A stretch of 64,000 nt of DNA from Paraburkholderia acidipaludis NBRC 101816 (GTDB lineage Bacteria > Pseudomonadota > Gammaproteobacteria > Burkholderiales > Burkholderiaceae), in contig NZ_BAXZ01000035.1 of NCBI RefSeq assembly GCF_000684975.1, forward strand, positions 1-64,000, given 5' to 3'. A program made the translations under genes and the position numbers. This document shows positions 50,204 to 59,432 of this stretch, piece by piece. The notes under the pieces are model-generated. The model saw nothing but the letters and a program-made list of their open reading frames with translations. It ran no database searches and was not told the origin of the DNA. Position 1 is the first letter of the stretch. The number at the start of each line of letters is the position of its first letter.

Positions 50204-50764
50204 TCATGCTTCGGCTTCCGTCGGCTTTCCCGACAAGCCTTGCCACCAGTGCTTCCAGCGCGCGACGGGCTTGCCGTTCGCGTCGAGCGGCCGCCCGTCG
50301 CTCGCATAGCGCCGAACGGGTTCGGCCGGCTTGCCCGCGTTGTACGCCTGGCGCTCCGCAAGACGGCCGTTGGGATGGAAGCGCTGCAGAACGCCTTGCA
50401 GCTTGCCTTGACGGTAGGTGGCCTGCTCCAGCACCGTGCCGTCGGGCAGCCGCGTTTTGCATTCGCCATGCAAGAGGCCGTTCGCATAGTTGGCCTCGCG
50501 CTGTACCGAACCGTCCGGCTGGTAATACACCGCCTTGCCGTGCAGCTTGCCGCTCTGGTAGTTCAACTGCGCCGAGCGGCTGCCGTCCGGGTACATCATC
50601 GTCGCGGGGCCGTGCAAGACCCCGTGCGCATAGCTCAGTACTGCTACCGGTATGCCGCCGGTCAGCACGCGCGTTGTGCCGTGCAATTCGCCGGCGAGCG
50701 TCGTGCCGTCGATGCGCGAGTCGCCGCGCTCGATCGTCACGTTGCGGACAGGTTGCGCAGCCAT
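50204..50764 (-). CDS. MORN-like repeat protein of the type VI locus
   Basis: A 186-residue cytoplasmic protein with about six MORN-variant repeats of ~22 residues (YAHGVLHGPATMMYPDGS, YQSGKLHGKAVYYQPDGS, YANGLLHGECKTRLPDGT, YRQGKLQGVLQRFHPNGR). The repeats form an extended beta-hairpin surface, often for protein contacts. ATG 50764 follows TGGGGGC, 15 bp after the vgrG stop, so it is the last gene of the leftward tss operon. It may be a VgrG or PAAR adaptor, or an immunity-type protein; no toxin domain is visible. Confidence 0.8.
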   Translation of the reverse strand: MAAQPVRNVTIERGDSRIDGTTLAGELHGTTRVLTGGIPVAVLSYAHGVLHGPATMMYPDGSRSAQLNYQSGKLHGKAVYYQPDGSVQREANYANGLLHGECKTRLPDGTVLEQATYRQGKLQGVLQRFHPNGRLAERQAYNAGKPAEPVRRYASDGRPLDANGKPVARWKHWWQGLSGKPTEAEA

Positions 50765-50779
50765 GAGGCGTGCCCCCAA

Positions 50780-52768
50780 TCAGTTGATCTTCACGATGCC
50801 GCCCTTGACGGTCAGCATGCCGCCGCCGTCCACGGTCTGCTCGACCGCGCCCTTGTTCGTCACGCTTTGCGCCTCGTTCGAAAGCGTGCCGTCCGACTTG
50901 TTCGTGAGCGACGTTCCGGCCTGATTCGTCAGCGACATCGCCGCTTGATGGGTGATCGATCCGTCGCTCTTCGCGCTCAGGTTGCCGCCGCTTTGCAGCG
51001 TGAGCGTGCCGCTTACCTTGATGGTCAGATTGCCGTCCACCGTGAGCGTCATGTTGCCCGTGACAGTCTGCGCGAGGTCGCCGCCCACCGTGCGCGTTTC
51101 GTTGCCGCCGGCCTTCACGGTACGCGCGCCCTTGACGTCGACGGTCTCGTCGCCGGTTTTCACGGTCATGCTGCGATTGCCCTGTTCGACGGTCAGCGTG
51201 TCGTCGCCTTCCTTCACCGTATGCGTGCGTGCGTTCTTGATCGTGCTCGTTTCGTCGTGGCCGATCGTCCACGCGGCATCGTTCAGCACGTTCGCGTTCA
51301 GGTCTTTCTGGGCCTGCAGAAAAACTTCTTCGCTATCCTGCTTGTCTTCGAAGCGCAACTCGTTGAAACCGCCGCCGCCCTTGGACGTGTTCGACTTGAT
51401 GCCGGACTGCGTCTGGTTGTCGGGCAGGGTATAGGGCGGCAGATTGGCGCCGTTGTAGACGCTGCCGGTGATGAGCGGGCGGTCGGGGTCGGCGTCGACG
51501 AAGCTCACCACGACTTCGTCGCCCACGCGCGGCATGAACTGCATGCCGAACCGCTTGCTGGCCCAGGGCTGCGCAACCCGTATCCAGCACGAGCTCTGTT
51601 CGTCGTTCTGGCCGTCGCGGTCCCAATGGAACTGGACTTTCACGCGGCCATACTGGTCGGTCCACAGTTCCTCGCCGCTTTTGCCGACCACCGTCGCCGT
51701 TTGCGTGGGCATGACCGGGCGGCGCGTGATACGCGCGGGACGCCAGGTGGTCGCGGCCGGGAACGCTTCGAAGCGGTTGCGATAGCGGTTGTGATCGGCT
51801 TCGTGCACCACGCTGCGCACGACCCATTCGATGTTCGCACTGGCGTCTTCGTGGTCTGCCAGCGTGAAGCGGTAGCCCGGCGTGAGCGCGCGGCAGTCGC
51901 TCTCGCCCACGAGCTGGCGCGTCGGCGTGCGCAAGGCGTCCACTCGCTGTTTCGCGAGCGCGGAGGCGCTGTCACTCGTGGTGTAGCGCCCCGGATATTC
52001 GTAGACGGTGTAGCCGTTCGACACCGCTTGGGCCTGCGAGTACAACTGGGCGGACGGCGTCTGCCATGCGTAGTCGCTATGGGCGAAGAGACCGGCGGCG
52101 GTCTCTTCCACGACCTCGCAGTAAAGAATCTGCGCCATCTCGCGCGCCGCGCTGGTGCCGGGCGCGCAGGACAACGTAGCATTGCCGGGCAGCGTCGCGA
52201 AGGCGTCGTTGCTGTCCGCGATCACGAGCGTATGGCTGCCTGACGCGTGACGGAAGAAATAGAACCAGCCTTCCTCTTCGCACAGGCGGCTCACGAATGC
52301 GAAGTCGGACTCGGCGTACTGCACGCACCATTCGCGCGTCGCGGCCGTGCCGGTCAGCGAAAACGAGTAGTCGGTGAGCTGGTGGCCGGCGAACACGGCC
52401 TCGATGATCTGTTGGGCCGTCTTGCCCTGGAAGATGCGATTGTTGTACGAGAGCGTAAGCAGCCAGGGCCACGAGCGCAGTTCCAGTGCGAAGTGGCTCG
52501 CGTCGATGGTCGAAGGCAGCATGGCGGCGCGCGTGCAGACCGCGTCGATGAGACGGGGCGTGTCGCCCCACGCGAGCGAGAGGGTTGCATGGTTGCCCGT
52601 CATCGTAGCGGGCGCGACGGCCGGCAAGCCGCCCTGCGCAAGCAGGCTCAGCGTGGCGGGCGTGTCCAGCGCCTCGCGGGCTTCGAGGCGGTTGGGAAAG
52701 ATCGCACTGAAAGCGGAGCCGGTCAGGCTGATGCGTGCGTTCGTATCGGCGGAAACGGGACGGTTCAT
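50780..52768 (-). CDS. vgrG: Type VI secretion spike protein VgrG (TssI)
   Basis: A 662-residue spike protein. The N-terminal gp27-like part has RLCEEEGWFYFFRH near residue 170, the gp5 OB-fold follows (ELWTDQYGRVKVQFHWDRDG, WIRVAQPWASKRFGMQFMPRVGDEVVVSF, DPDRPLITGSVYN), and the C-terminal needle is a beta-helix with repeating TVxGN- and SLTN-like units ending VKGGIVKIN. There is no extra C-terminal effector domain, so it is a structural VgrG. Its gene sits between tssH and the MORN-like gene. Confidence 0.95.
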   Translation of the reverse strand: MNRPVSADTNARISLTGSAFSAIFPNRLEAREALDTPATLSLLAQGGLPAVAPATMTGNHATLSLAWGDTPRLIDAVCTRAAMLPSTIDASHFALELRSWPWLLTLSYNNRIFQGKTAQQIIEAVFAGHQLTDYSFSLTGTAATREWCVQYAESDFAFVSRLCEEEGWFYFFRHASGSHTLVIADSNDAFATLPGNATLSCAPGTSAAREMAQILYCEVVEETAAGLFAHSDYAWQTPSAQLYSQAQAVSNGYTVYEYPGRYTTSDSASALAKQRVDALRTPTRQLVGESDCRALTPGYRFTLADHEDASANIEWVVRSVVHEADHNRYRNRFEAFPAATTWRPARITRRPVMPTQTATVVGKSGEELWTDQYGRVKVQFHWDRDGQNDEQSSCWIRVAQPWASKRFGMQFMPRVGDEVVVSFVDADPDRPLITGSVYNGANLPPYTLPDNQTQSGIKSNTSKGGGGFNELRFEDKQDSEEVFLQAQKDLNANVLNDAAWTIGHDETSTIKNARTHTVKEGDDTLTVEQGNRSMTVKTGDETVDVKGARTVKAGGNETRTVGGDLAQTVTGNMTLTVDGNLTIKVSGTLTLQSGGNLSAKSDGSITHQAAMSLTNQAGTSLTNKSDGTLSNEAQSVTNKGAVEQTVDGGGMLTVKGGIVKIN

Positions 52769-52808
52769 CGCGGAGTCGGGCGGCGCCGGAGAAGGGTGGG
52801 GTTAGGGG

Positions 52809-55424
52809 TTATTCGAGGGCCCACTGGGCGAGCGTGCCGACCAGTTCGTTCATGAGCACGTTGTCGATCTCCCGTGCTCCGGCGGCGCGGCAGCGCGCGA
52901 GCACGGCGTCGATGATGCCTTCGTCGAACGCGAACTGCTTGCCCGTGGCGTCGCGATAGCGCGCGCGCAGTTGTTCGAGTTTCTTCTCGATGATGGCGCG
53001 CAGCACCGCATCGTCGAGCGCCGCGTAGGGCACGGCCGTCATGCGTGCGAGAAAGGCCGGGCGAAAGACCTGTTGCAGCGCTTCGTGAAGCCGCCGCGCA
53101 AAGGCGTCCGAAGCGAGCGCCGCGGCGGGCGTATTGAGCAGCAGTTCCGCGCCCACGTTGCTGGTGGCGAGTATCACGGTGTTGCGAAAATCCACCACGA
53201 GCCCGGTGCCGTCCTCCATCACGCCCTTGTCGAAAACGTTGTAAAACGCCTCCAGCACGTCGGCGTGAGCCTTTTCGATTTCGTCGAGCAGCACGACGCT
53301 ATAGGGGCGCCGGCGCACGGCTTCGGTCAGCGTGCCGCCGCTCGCGTAGCCCACGTAGCCGGGCGGCGCGCCGCGCAACTGCGAGACGGCGTGCGCCTCC
53401 TGATAGGCCGCGAGATCGATCACGATGAGATTGCGCTCGCCGCCGTATAGCGCGTCGGCGAGCGCATAGGCCGTCTCGGTCTTGCCGACGCCGGTGGGGC
53501 CGACGAGCAGAAAAACGCCCACGGGGCGCAAGGGATCGGCGAGCCCCGCGCGCCAGGCCTGGATGCGCTTCGCGATGCGTTCGAGCGCGGCGTCCTGGCC
53601 GACGATGCGCTGGGCGAGGCGGCCCTTGAGCGTGCGCACGGCATGCACTTCGTCGGCGAGCATCTTGCCGACGGGAATGCCGGTCCAGCTCGCGATCACG
53701 GCCGCGATGGACTTGGAATCGACACAGACGGGCACCATGGGATCGTCTTCGCGGATGGCTTCGAGACCGCTTTCGAGGCGCGCCAGTTCGGCGGCGAGGT
53801 CTTCGCGCGGGTCGGCAACGGTTTCGGCCGCGTCGCTCTCCGTGGTTGCACCGGCTGTGGTCTCGTCGCGCGGCTGTACGTCGAGCGCGGCAATGCGCCC
53901 GCGCAGCGCCAGAATTTCCCGCACGGTGGCTGCCTCGTCGCGCCAGCGCGCTTCGAGCTCCTGAACGAGCGCGGCGTTGCGGGCGTGTTCGGTTTCGAGC
54001 GTGGCGAGCCGCAGGGTGTGATTGCCGCCCATCAGCATTTCCGTGCGCAGGCGCAGCAATTCGTCGTCGAGCGCGCGTTGCCGGTGTCGTGCCGCTTCGA
54101 GCTGCGGCGGCGTATCGTGCTGGGCGAGCGCGACGCGTGCGCACGCGGTGTCGAGCACGGCGATTGCCTTGTCGGGCAACTGGCGCGCGGAGATGTAGCG
54201 ATGCGAGAGCTTCACCGCATCCACAATGGCCGCGTCGAGGATCGTTACGTTGTGATGGGCCTCGAATTTCGGCGCGAGCGCGCGCAGCATCGCGATGGCG
54301 GTGGGCTCGTCGGGCGCTTCGATCTGCACGAGCTGGAAGCGCCGCGCGAGCGCCGGATCGCGTTCGAAGTACTTCTTGTATTCGAGCCAGGTGGTCGCCG
54401 CGATCGTGCGCAGTTCGCCGCGCGCAAGGGCCGGCTTCAGCAGGTTCGCCGCGTCGCTGCCGCCTTCGGCGCCGCCCGCGCCGATCATCGTGTGTGCTTC
54501 GTCGATAAAGAGCACGACCGGGCGCGGCGAGCGCCGCGCTTCGTCGATCACCGCGCGCAGGCGCCGTTCGAATTCGCCTTTCAGGCCCGCGCCCGCCTGC
54601 AGCAGTGCGAGGTCGAGCATGCGCAGCGAAACGTCCGCGAGCGGAGGCGGCACGTCGCCCGCGGCGATCCGCAGCGCGAGGCCTTCGACGACAGCCGTTT
54701 TGCCCACGCCGGGGGCGCCGACGAGCAAGGGATTGTTCTGCCGGCGCCGCAGCAGGATGTCCACGGCCTGGCGAATTTCGGCATTGCGGCCCACGATCGG
54801 GTCGATGCGTCCCGCTCTCGCCTCGGCGGTCAGGTCGAGCGTGTACTGGTCGAGCATGGCCGGCGCCGGCTCGGGGGCGGCGAGGTCGGGTCCCAACTCG
54901 CTGAGCGCGGTGCCTTCGTCCGCGACGACGGGCGGCACGGTAGGGGAAGGCGTCTCGATGGGGGCGAGCCAGACCGTAAAGTTGGCGCGCAGCGCGGCGC
55001 TCGCCACGCGCATTAGCGAAGGCGAGCAATGGGCCGCTCGCGCGCGCAGCGCATCGTTTTCAAGGAGTGCGATGAGTAGCGTCGCGGCGCGCACGCGCGG
55101 CTGCTGGAGCACCACGGTGGATTGCACGAGCGCGTCCTGGAGCCACACGAGCAGCTCGGGCGAAAACGACGGCATGCCCGGATTGCCGCGCTTGAAGCGA
55201 GCAAGGGCCGCCCGGATCTCGGTGGAAACGGCCGTGCGCTCCACGCCGAAGTGAGGCAGGACGCACGCGAGGTCGCCGCCCTCCGTTTCGACGAGCGCAA
55301 GCAGCCAGTGCTCGACTTCGACCACGAAATGCGCTTCGCGCAGGCACTGCTGCGCCGCGCGTTCCAGCGCCTCGCGCGGCTCGCGCTCCAGGCGCGCGAC
55401 GAGGGACTTGAGATCGAGCGTCAC
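52809..55424 (-). CDS. tssH: Type VI secretion AAA+ ATPase ClpV (TssH)
   Basis: An 871-residue Hsp100 ATPase that disassembles the contracted TssBC sheath. An N-terminal Clp repeat domain (1-~150) and two AAA+ modules are visible: Walker A GAPGVGKTAVVEG and Walker B VVLFIDEAHTMIGAGG in the first, GPTGVGKTETA and VVLLDEIEKAHADV in the second. The GTG at 55422-55424 overlaps the tssG stop (GTGA) and gives the standard TLDLKSLVARL start; the frame further upstream lies inside tssG and is rejected. Confidence 0.95.
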   Translation of the reverse strand: MTLDLKSLVARLEREPREALERAAQQCLREAHFVVEVEHWLLALVETEGGDLACVLPHFGVERTAVSTEIRAALARFKRGNPGMPSFSPELLVWLQDALVQSTVVLQQPRVRAATLLIALLENDALRARAAHCSPSLMRVASAALRANFTVWLAPIETPSPTVPPVVADEGTALSELGPDLAAPEPAPAMLDQYTLDLTAEARAGRIDPIVGRNAEIRQAVDILLRRRQNNPLLVGAPGVGKTAVVEGLALRIAAGDVPPPLADVSLRMLDLALLQAGAGLKGEFERRLRAVIDEARRSPRPVVLFIDEAHTMIGAGGAEGGSDAANLLKPALARGELRTIAATTWLEYKKYFERDPALARRFQLVQIEAPDEPTAIAMLRALAPKFEAHHNVTILDAAIVDAVKLSHRYISARQLPDKAIAVLDTACARVALAQHDTPPQLEAARHRQRALDDELLRLRTEMLMGGNHTLRLATLETEHARNAALVQELEARWRDEAATVREILALRGRIAALDVQPRDETTAGATTESDAAETVADPREDLAAELARLESGLEAIREDDPMVPVCVDSKSIAAVIASWTGIPVGKMLADEVHAVRTLKGRLAQRIVGQDAALERIAKRIQAWRAGLADPLRPVGVFLLVGPTGVGKTETAYALADALYGGERNLIVIDLAAYQEAHAVSQLRGAPPGYVGYASGGTLTEAVRRRPYSVVLLDEIEKAHADVLEAFYNVFDKGVMEDGTGLVVDFRNTVILATSNVGAELLLNTPAAALASDAFARRLHEALQQVFRPAFLARMTAVPYAALDDAVLRAIIEKKLEQLRARYRDATGKQFAFDEGIIDAVLARCRAAGAREIDNVLMNELVGTLAQWALE

Positions 55425-56572
55425 GGCGCGGGCGCAGCGGCAAACGCCGGGTCCGGCTGGGCGGCGTCGCGCGGCGCAAGGCGCGTGAGGCGCGCCGGCG
55501 CCGTTTGGGCGGCGCCGGACCAGGCGGTCCAGCCTAGCCGCAGCGGGGCACGGCGCGACAGGCACGCGCGCTGAAGCTCGCCCGCCGGAATCTGCAGTTC
55601 GAGATGCACCTGCAACTCCGAGCCGAACCAGGCGGCGGCCAGCGCGTTCAGCGCCGCGTAGGCCGGGGCGCCGGGCAGAAACGCTTCGTACTGCTCGCGG
55701 TTGAGCGGACCGAGGCACACCCGAATGCCGCGGTGCTCGTCCCAAATGCGCGTGCCGGCGACCGCATCCACGCCGATTCGCCGATTGCGGCCCCCGGTGC
55801 CGATGGCCGTGCGGCTTGCCGCGGGCAGCGTTTGCCAGCCGCCCGCGAACGGCGTGGAGCGCACCGGCACGCGGAAGTGGTGCAACGCCATGACGTCGAA
55901 GCCGGCGAGCGAACGGCGGCGGTTCGCGAAGAGGCCTGCGCGCGCGAGCAGCGCGCGCAGGTCGGGCGAGTCGCCAAACCCGGCTTTATCCACCGCAGGC
56001 GGCGAGGCCCAGACGAGCCCCGTGATAGCGCGCAGCACGACATCGGCGGACCGCGTGCGCGCGGCGGGCAGCGGCTCGGCGCTGCGATATTTGCGCTGCG
56101 CGTGATAGAGCAGCGCGAGCAGCCGGTTCTGGAAAATATCGAGGAACGCCGTTGCTGCGCTGTCTTTGCGGCGCAGACGATCCTGCAGCCATTCCTGCCA
56201 TGCGCCGGGCAGCGGGCCATCGGGCCCGCCCAGCGCGAACGAATTGACCTGGAGTTGCGGCTGCCCGGCTGGCCTGGCGCCGGATTCACCGCGCGTGTCA
56301 GGGCTTGCTCCTGGGCCCAGGTCCGGTTCGAGCGCGAGCGAGCGCGGCAAAGCGCGCCGCAGCGGCCCGAGCGCACTGGCGGGAAACGCGGGCGAGAGCG
56401 TGCCGCTCAACGCCAGCGCTTCCTGCCGCGGGTCGAGCCCCGTGCCTGGCGCTTGCGCGTGCGGCCTCAGCAGTTCGAGCAGTCGCACGGCCTGCGCGAA
56501 TTCGAACGCGTGCGGCTCTTCGAACAGCCGCTCGGTCAGAGTACGAGCGGGCTGCCCGTCATCGGCCGCCAT
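55421..56572 (-). CDS. tssG: Type VI baseplate protein TssG
   Basis: A 383-residue TssG/ImpH protein of the baseplate wedge. Recognisable are LFEEPHAFEFAQAVRLLELL at the N-terminus, FLDIFQNRLLALLYHAQRKYR, and GTRIWDEHRGIRVCLGPLNREQYEAFLPG. The start at 56572 follows GGGAGATC; an in-frame ATG 24 bases earlier exists. It overlaps tssF by 37 bp and tssH by 4 bp. Alanine- and proline-rich C-terminus. Confidence 0.93.
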   Translation of the reverse strand: MAADDGQPARTLTERLFEEPHAFEFAQAVRLLELLRPHAQAPGTGLDPRQEALALSGTLSPAFPASALGPLRRALPRSLALEPDLGPGASPDTRGESGARPAGQPQLQVNSFALGGPDGPLPGAWQEWLQDRLRRKDSAATAFLDIFQNRLLALLYHAQRKYRSAEPLPAARTRSADVVLRAITGLVWASPPAVDKAGFGDSPDLRALLARAGLFANRRRSLAGFDVMALHHFRVPVRSTPFAGGWQTLPAASRTAIGTGGRNRRIGVDAVAGTRIWDEHRGIRVCLGPLNREQYEAFLPGAPAYAALNALAAAWFGSELQVHLELQIPAGELQRACLSRRAPLRLGWTAWSGAAQTAPARLTRLAPRDAAQPDPAFAAAPAP

Positions 56573-58323
56573 GTGTGGATCTCCCGACCGTCGCATACGA
56601 GCGAGGTCTGCACGAAACGGTTGACGCTCGCGTAGAGCGAAAAGAAATGCGCGAGCACGCCGGAGAACAGCACCGGGCTCGCACCGACAAAGCCGGCTTC
56701 GTCGAGTTCGAGCCGCACGCCAAGGCCGTTGCGCCAGCCGCGCCAGCTATCGGCGCCGACGTGCGCCACGACGCGCTCCGTCGAGATCCGGCTGATGCCG
56801 GCAATCTGGCGTTGCGCCGGGGCATGGTCGCCTAGATTGTGCAGCACGAGCATTTCGCGCAGCGTCGGCAGGGCATCCGGGCCTTCCACGAGCGAGACGT
56901 GGTTCAGCACGAGCTGGGACACGAGGCGCCAGCGCGAACTGCCGTCGAGCGTGGCGACGATCTGGCGCGTGGGGCGGTGCGTGAGTCGCACGCTGGCCAC
57001 GGGGCCGGGCACCTCGAACGAGAGCGCGGCGCCGGGCGCGAGGCGGTGCGCAAGGTGCCGGTTGGTGCAGAGCAGGTCGGCGGTGAGCGTGCGCATGGCG
57101 GGCACGGCAGGGTCGAAGCGCGTGTCCACGAACGTGAGCATCACATCGCTACCGGGCCGCGACGGGTGCAGCCCGCTCACGCGCCGGGTGTGCCAGTAGA
57201 CATCCGAGGCCACGCCGTGGCGCGCTCCGTACCAGGGCGGCACGTCGGTCACGGTGCGTCCCGCCACCATGCGGACATTACGCACTGCGTAGATCTCGGT
57301 GCACGATTCGCGGTGGGCATCGGGACTCACGCGCATTTCGCGCGCCGTGCCGTCCGGCCGCAGCGGCTCCGACGTGCGGGCAAACAGGTTGAGCGCAGGG
57401 GCGCAGCCGAGGGCGAAATCGTGAGGGTGCAGCGTGAAGCGGCCGCGCGGACCCGCCGTGAAGCCGACGACGAGATGGATCGCTTCGCCCGCTTCCGGCG
57501 GCGGCTTGAAGGGCAGGTCGAAGAAGGCGAATTTCTCCGGGAATGCGAAGTATTCCACCAGCAGGCGGCAGGCCGGATGGGCGCCGTCTTCGAGCGGCAG
57601 AAGCGCCTCGTCCTCATCGAAGCCCACGGGGGCCGGCAGGCCGCTCTGGCGGTGCAACGTGCCGTCTTCCGTTTGCAGCCACACGGCGGTGCTGCGGGCG
57701 CCCAGCAGATCGTAGAGCGCCGCGACCGTGACGGGCGACCCTGCGAGCCGCACGCGCAGACGCTCGATCGGCAGCGCACGCAGCGCGTGCGGGCCGATGC
57801 CGCGCAGCGTGAGGCGCAATGCCGACTGTAACGATGCATCGCCAGTGAGGGCCTGGGCCTCTTCCGCGTCCAGCAGCCGGGCTTCGTCGAAGGCGAGCGG
57901 CCAGAGCGTGACCTCGGCGCTCGTGCGCCAGTGGATCGTCGTGCCGCTCGCATCCACGTGCAGGAGCGGCGTGCCGCGCGGCACGCGATAGCCCGTGGCG
58001 ATGCTGCCTTGCGTCGGGTCCGGCTCGAACTGCACGATCGTCATGGACGGCACCGGGCGCGAAGCGTACGGGTAGAACTGTTCGAGCAGGCCGTCGGTGA
58101 GGGTGGAGTATTCGTCGTCGAGCGTGCGCTGGATGCGAGCCGATAGCACAGCGAAACTTTCGATCAGACGTTCGACGTGCGGGTCGGCGCTCTCGCCGGG
58201 GCCGAGTTCGAGCCGGCGCGCGATCTTCGGATAGCGTTCGGCGAAGCTCTCGCTCGCGCGGCGCAGCCAGGTCAGCTCGCGCTGGTAGTAGTCGAGCAGT
58301 TGCGGGTCAAGCGAGTCGTTCAT
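56536..58323 (-). CDS. tssF: Type VI baseplate protein TssF
   Basis: A 595-residue TssF/ImpG protein. The start MNDSLDPQLLDYYQRELTWLRRASESFAERYPKIARRL and the segment DPHVERLIESFAVLSARIQRTLDDEYSTLTDGLLEQFYPYASRPVPSM are family hallmarks. It builds the baseplate with TssE, TssG and TssK. Overlaps tssE upstream by 17 bp and tssG downstream by 37 bp, so translation is coupled. Confidence 0.96.
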   Translation of the reverse strand: MNDSLDPQLLDYYQRELTWLRRASESFAERYPKIARRLELGPGESADPHVERLIESFAVLSARIQRTLDDEYSTLTDGLLEQFYPYASRPVPSMTIVQFEPDPTQGSIATGYRVPRGTPLLHVDASGTTIHWRTSAEVTLWPLAFDEARLLDAEEAQALTGDASLQSALRLTLRGIGPHALRALPIERLRVRLAGSPVTVAALYDLLGARSTAVWLQTEDGTLHRQSGLPAPVGFDEDEALLPLEDGAHPACRLLVEYFAFPEKFAFFDLPFKPPPEAGEAIHLVVGFTAGPRGRFTLHPHDFALGCAPALNLFARTSEPLRPDGTAREMRVSPDAHRESCTEIYAVRNVRMVAGRTVTDVPPWYGARHGVASDVYWHTRRVSGLHPSRPGSDVMLTFVDTRFDPAVPAMRTLTADLLCTNRHLAHRLAPGAALSFEVPGPVASVRLTHRPTRQIVATLDGSSRWRLVSQLVLNHVSLVEGPDALPTLREMLVLHNLGDHAPAQRQIAGISRISTERVVAHVGADSWRGWRNGLGVRLELDEAGFVGASPVLFSGVLAHFFSLYASVNRFVQTSLVCDGREIHTWRPMTGSPLVL

Positions 58324-58801
58324 CGACGATCCCGATCGACTGCGTTTCGCCGTCCAGGCCGGCGATATAGGTGACGGGATGCTCGACGCCGTCGTTGCCG
58401 CGCAGCGTGCCCATGATGCGCAGGCACAGGCGCCAGGGCGCGCCTTCGTCGGCTTCGATTTTCACGCGCGGCCCTTGCAGGCGCGGCTCGAAGGCGCGGA
58501 CGACCTCGGCCACCTCGCGTTCGATCACGGCCCGGTCCTCCGCGCGCGCGGCGCTCTGCGCGCTCCAGTCGGGCAGGCCATAAAGCAGCACTTCCGGCGC
58601 ACGCGGCACGCGCGGCGTGCCGCGGCGGGTGTTCAGCAATCGCAGCAGCTCGGCGCGCACGGAAGCGCGCAAGCCCGCCGCGTCGAGCATGCGCGCGGCG
58701 AGTTCGCTGCCGCGCTCTTCGAGCTCGAAAGGGGCCTCGTCGGCGAGCCGCTCGAAGAGCGGCATGGGCGCGATCAGTATGGCGGGGCGGTCGTTCGGCA
58801 T
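58307..58801 (-). CDS. tssE: Type VI baseplate protein TssE (gp25-like)
   Basis: A 164-residue gp25-like protein. LLRLLNTRRGTPRVPRAPEVLLYGLPDW and the IEREVAEVVRAFEPRLQGPRVKIEADEG region are typical. It caps the sheath at the baseplate. ATG 58801 gives the family N-terminus; the longer frame runs into hcp. It follows hcp by 17 bp and overlaps tssF. Confidence 0.92.
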   Translation of the reverse strand: MPNDRPAILIAPMPLFERLADEAPFELEERGSELAARMLDAAGLRASVRAELLRLLNTRRGTPRVPRAPEVLLYGLPDWSAQSAARAEDRAVIEREVAEVVRAFEPRLQGPRVKIEADEGAPWRLCLRIMGTLRGNDGVEHPVTYIAGLDGETQSIGIVDERLA

Positions 58802-58818
58802 GGGCGGCGCGCGCTGCC

Positions 58819-59322
58819 TCAGCTCCCCTTCACCACCTTGTTCGCGGCGAGATCCCATGTCGAGGCGGCCGTGCCTTCCTTGGAGCCGTCGTCCTTCTGC
58901 GAGGTCAGTTCCCACTTGATCTTCGTGAAGTTCAGCGAAAGTGTCTCCACCGGCTTGCCGCCCGCGCCGCCCGACACGCTCACGTTGCTCAGCACGACAT
59001 TGTCGAGGGTATAGGTGATGAAAGGCATGATCTTGCCGTCGCTTTCGGCGGCATTGCGGCCTACTACGACGGACGCCGAAGCAATGGCCTTGCCGCCGCA
59101 GCAGTACTCGTTGAGCGTGGGCGTGGCGACGTCCACGAACTTCGTGACGGTGAATTCGCCGATGTGGGGCTTGCCCGAGGTGCGCTCCGAGTTGCTGACG
59201 TCGTTGGTCACCTGCATGGCCACGTTGTGGCTATAGGACATCAACTCGATCTTGTCCGTGTAGCCCTCCAGCGTGCACTCGCCTTTGATGTCGCTGCCGA
59301 GGTCGAGAATGATCGAATCCAT
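58819..59322 (-). CDS. hcp: Type VI tube protein Hcp (TssD)
   Basis: A 167-residue Hcp that stacks as hexameric rings in the inner tube. MDSIILDLGSDIKGECTLEGYTDKIELMSYSHNVAMQVTND and HIGEFTVTKFVDVATP are the family pattern. GGGAG precedes the ATG. It lies 110 bp after tssC, a gap that could hold a processing site or extra promoter for its high expression. Confidence 0.96.
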   Translation of the reverse strand: MDSIILDLGSDIKGECTLEGYTDKIELMSYSHNVAMQVTNDVSNSERTSGKPHIGEFTVTKFVDVATPTLNEYCCGGKAIASASVVVGRNAAESDGKIMPFITYTLDNVVLSNVSVSGGAGGKPVETLSLNFTKIKWELTSQKDDGSKEGTAASTWDLAANKVVKGS

Positions 59323-59432
59323 GGTTTGCTGCTCCCGGGACAGGGGGAACCGCGCGGGCCGCCATCGCGGCGCCGGGCGTGTTCAGGGGATGGAGGCGGC
59401 GAGGCGCCGCGGTCGTAAGGACAACTTGCCGG

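Noticed and set aside
49637..52243. 868-codon plus-strand open frame covering DUF4280, MORN and vgrG
   Set aside because: It runs through three well-supported genes in other frames and has no recognisable domain.
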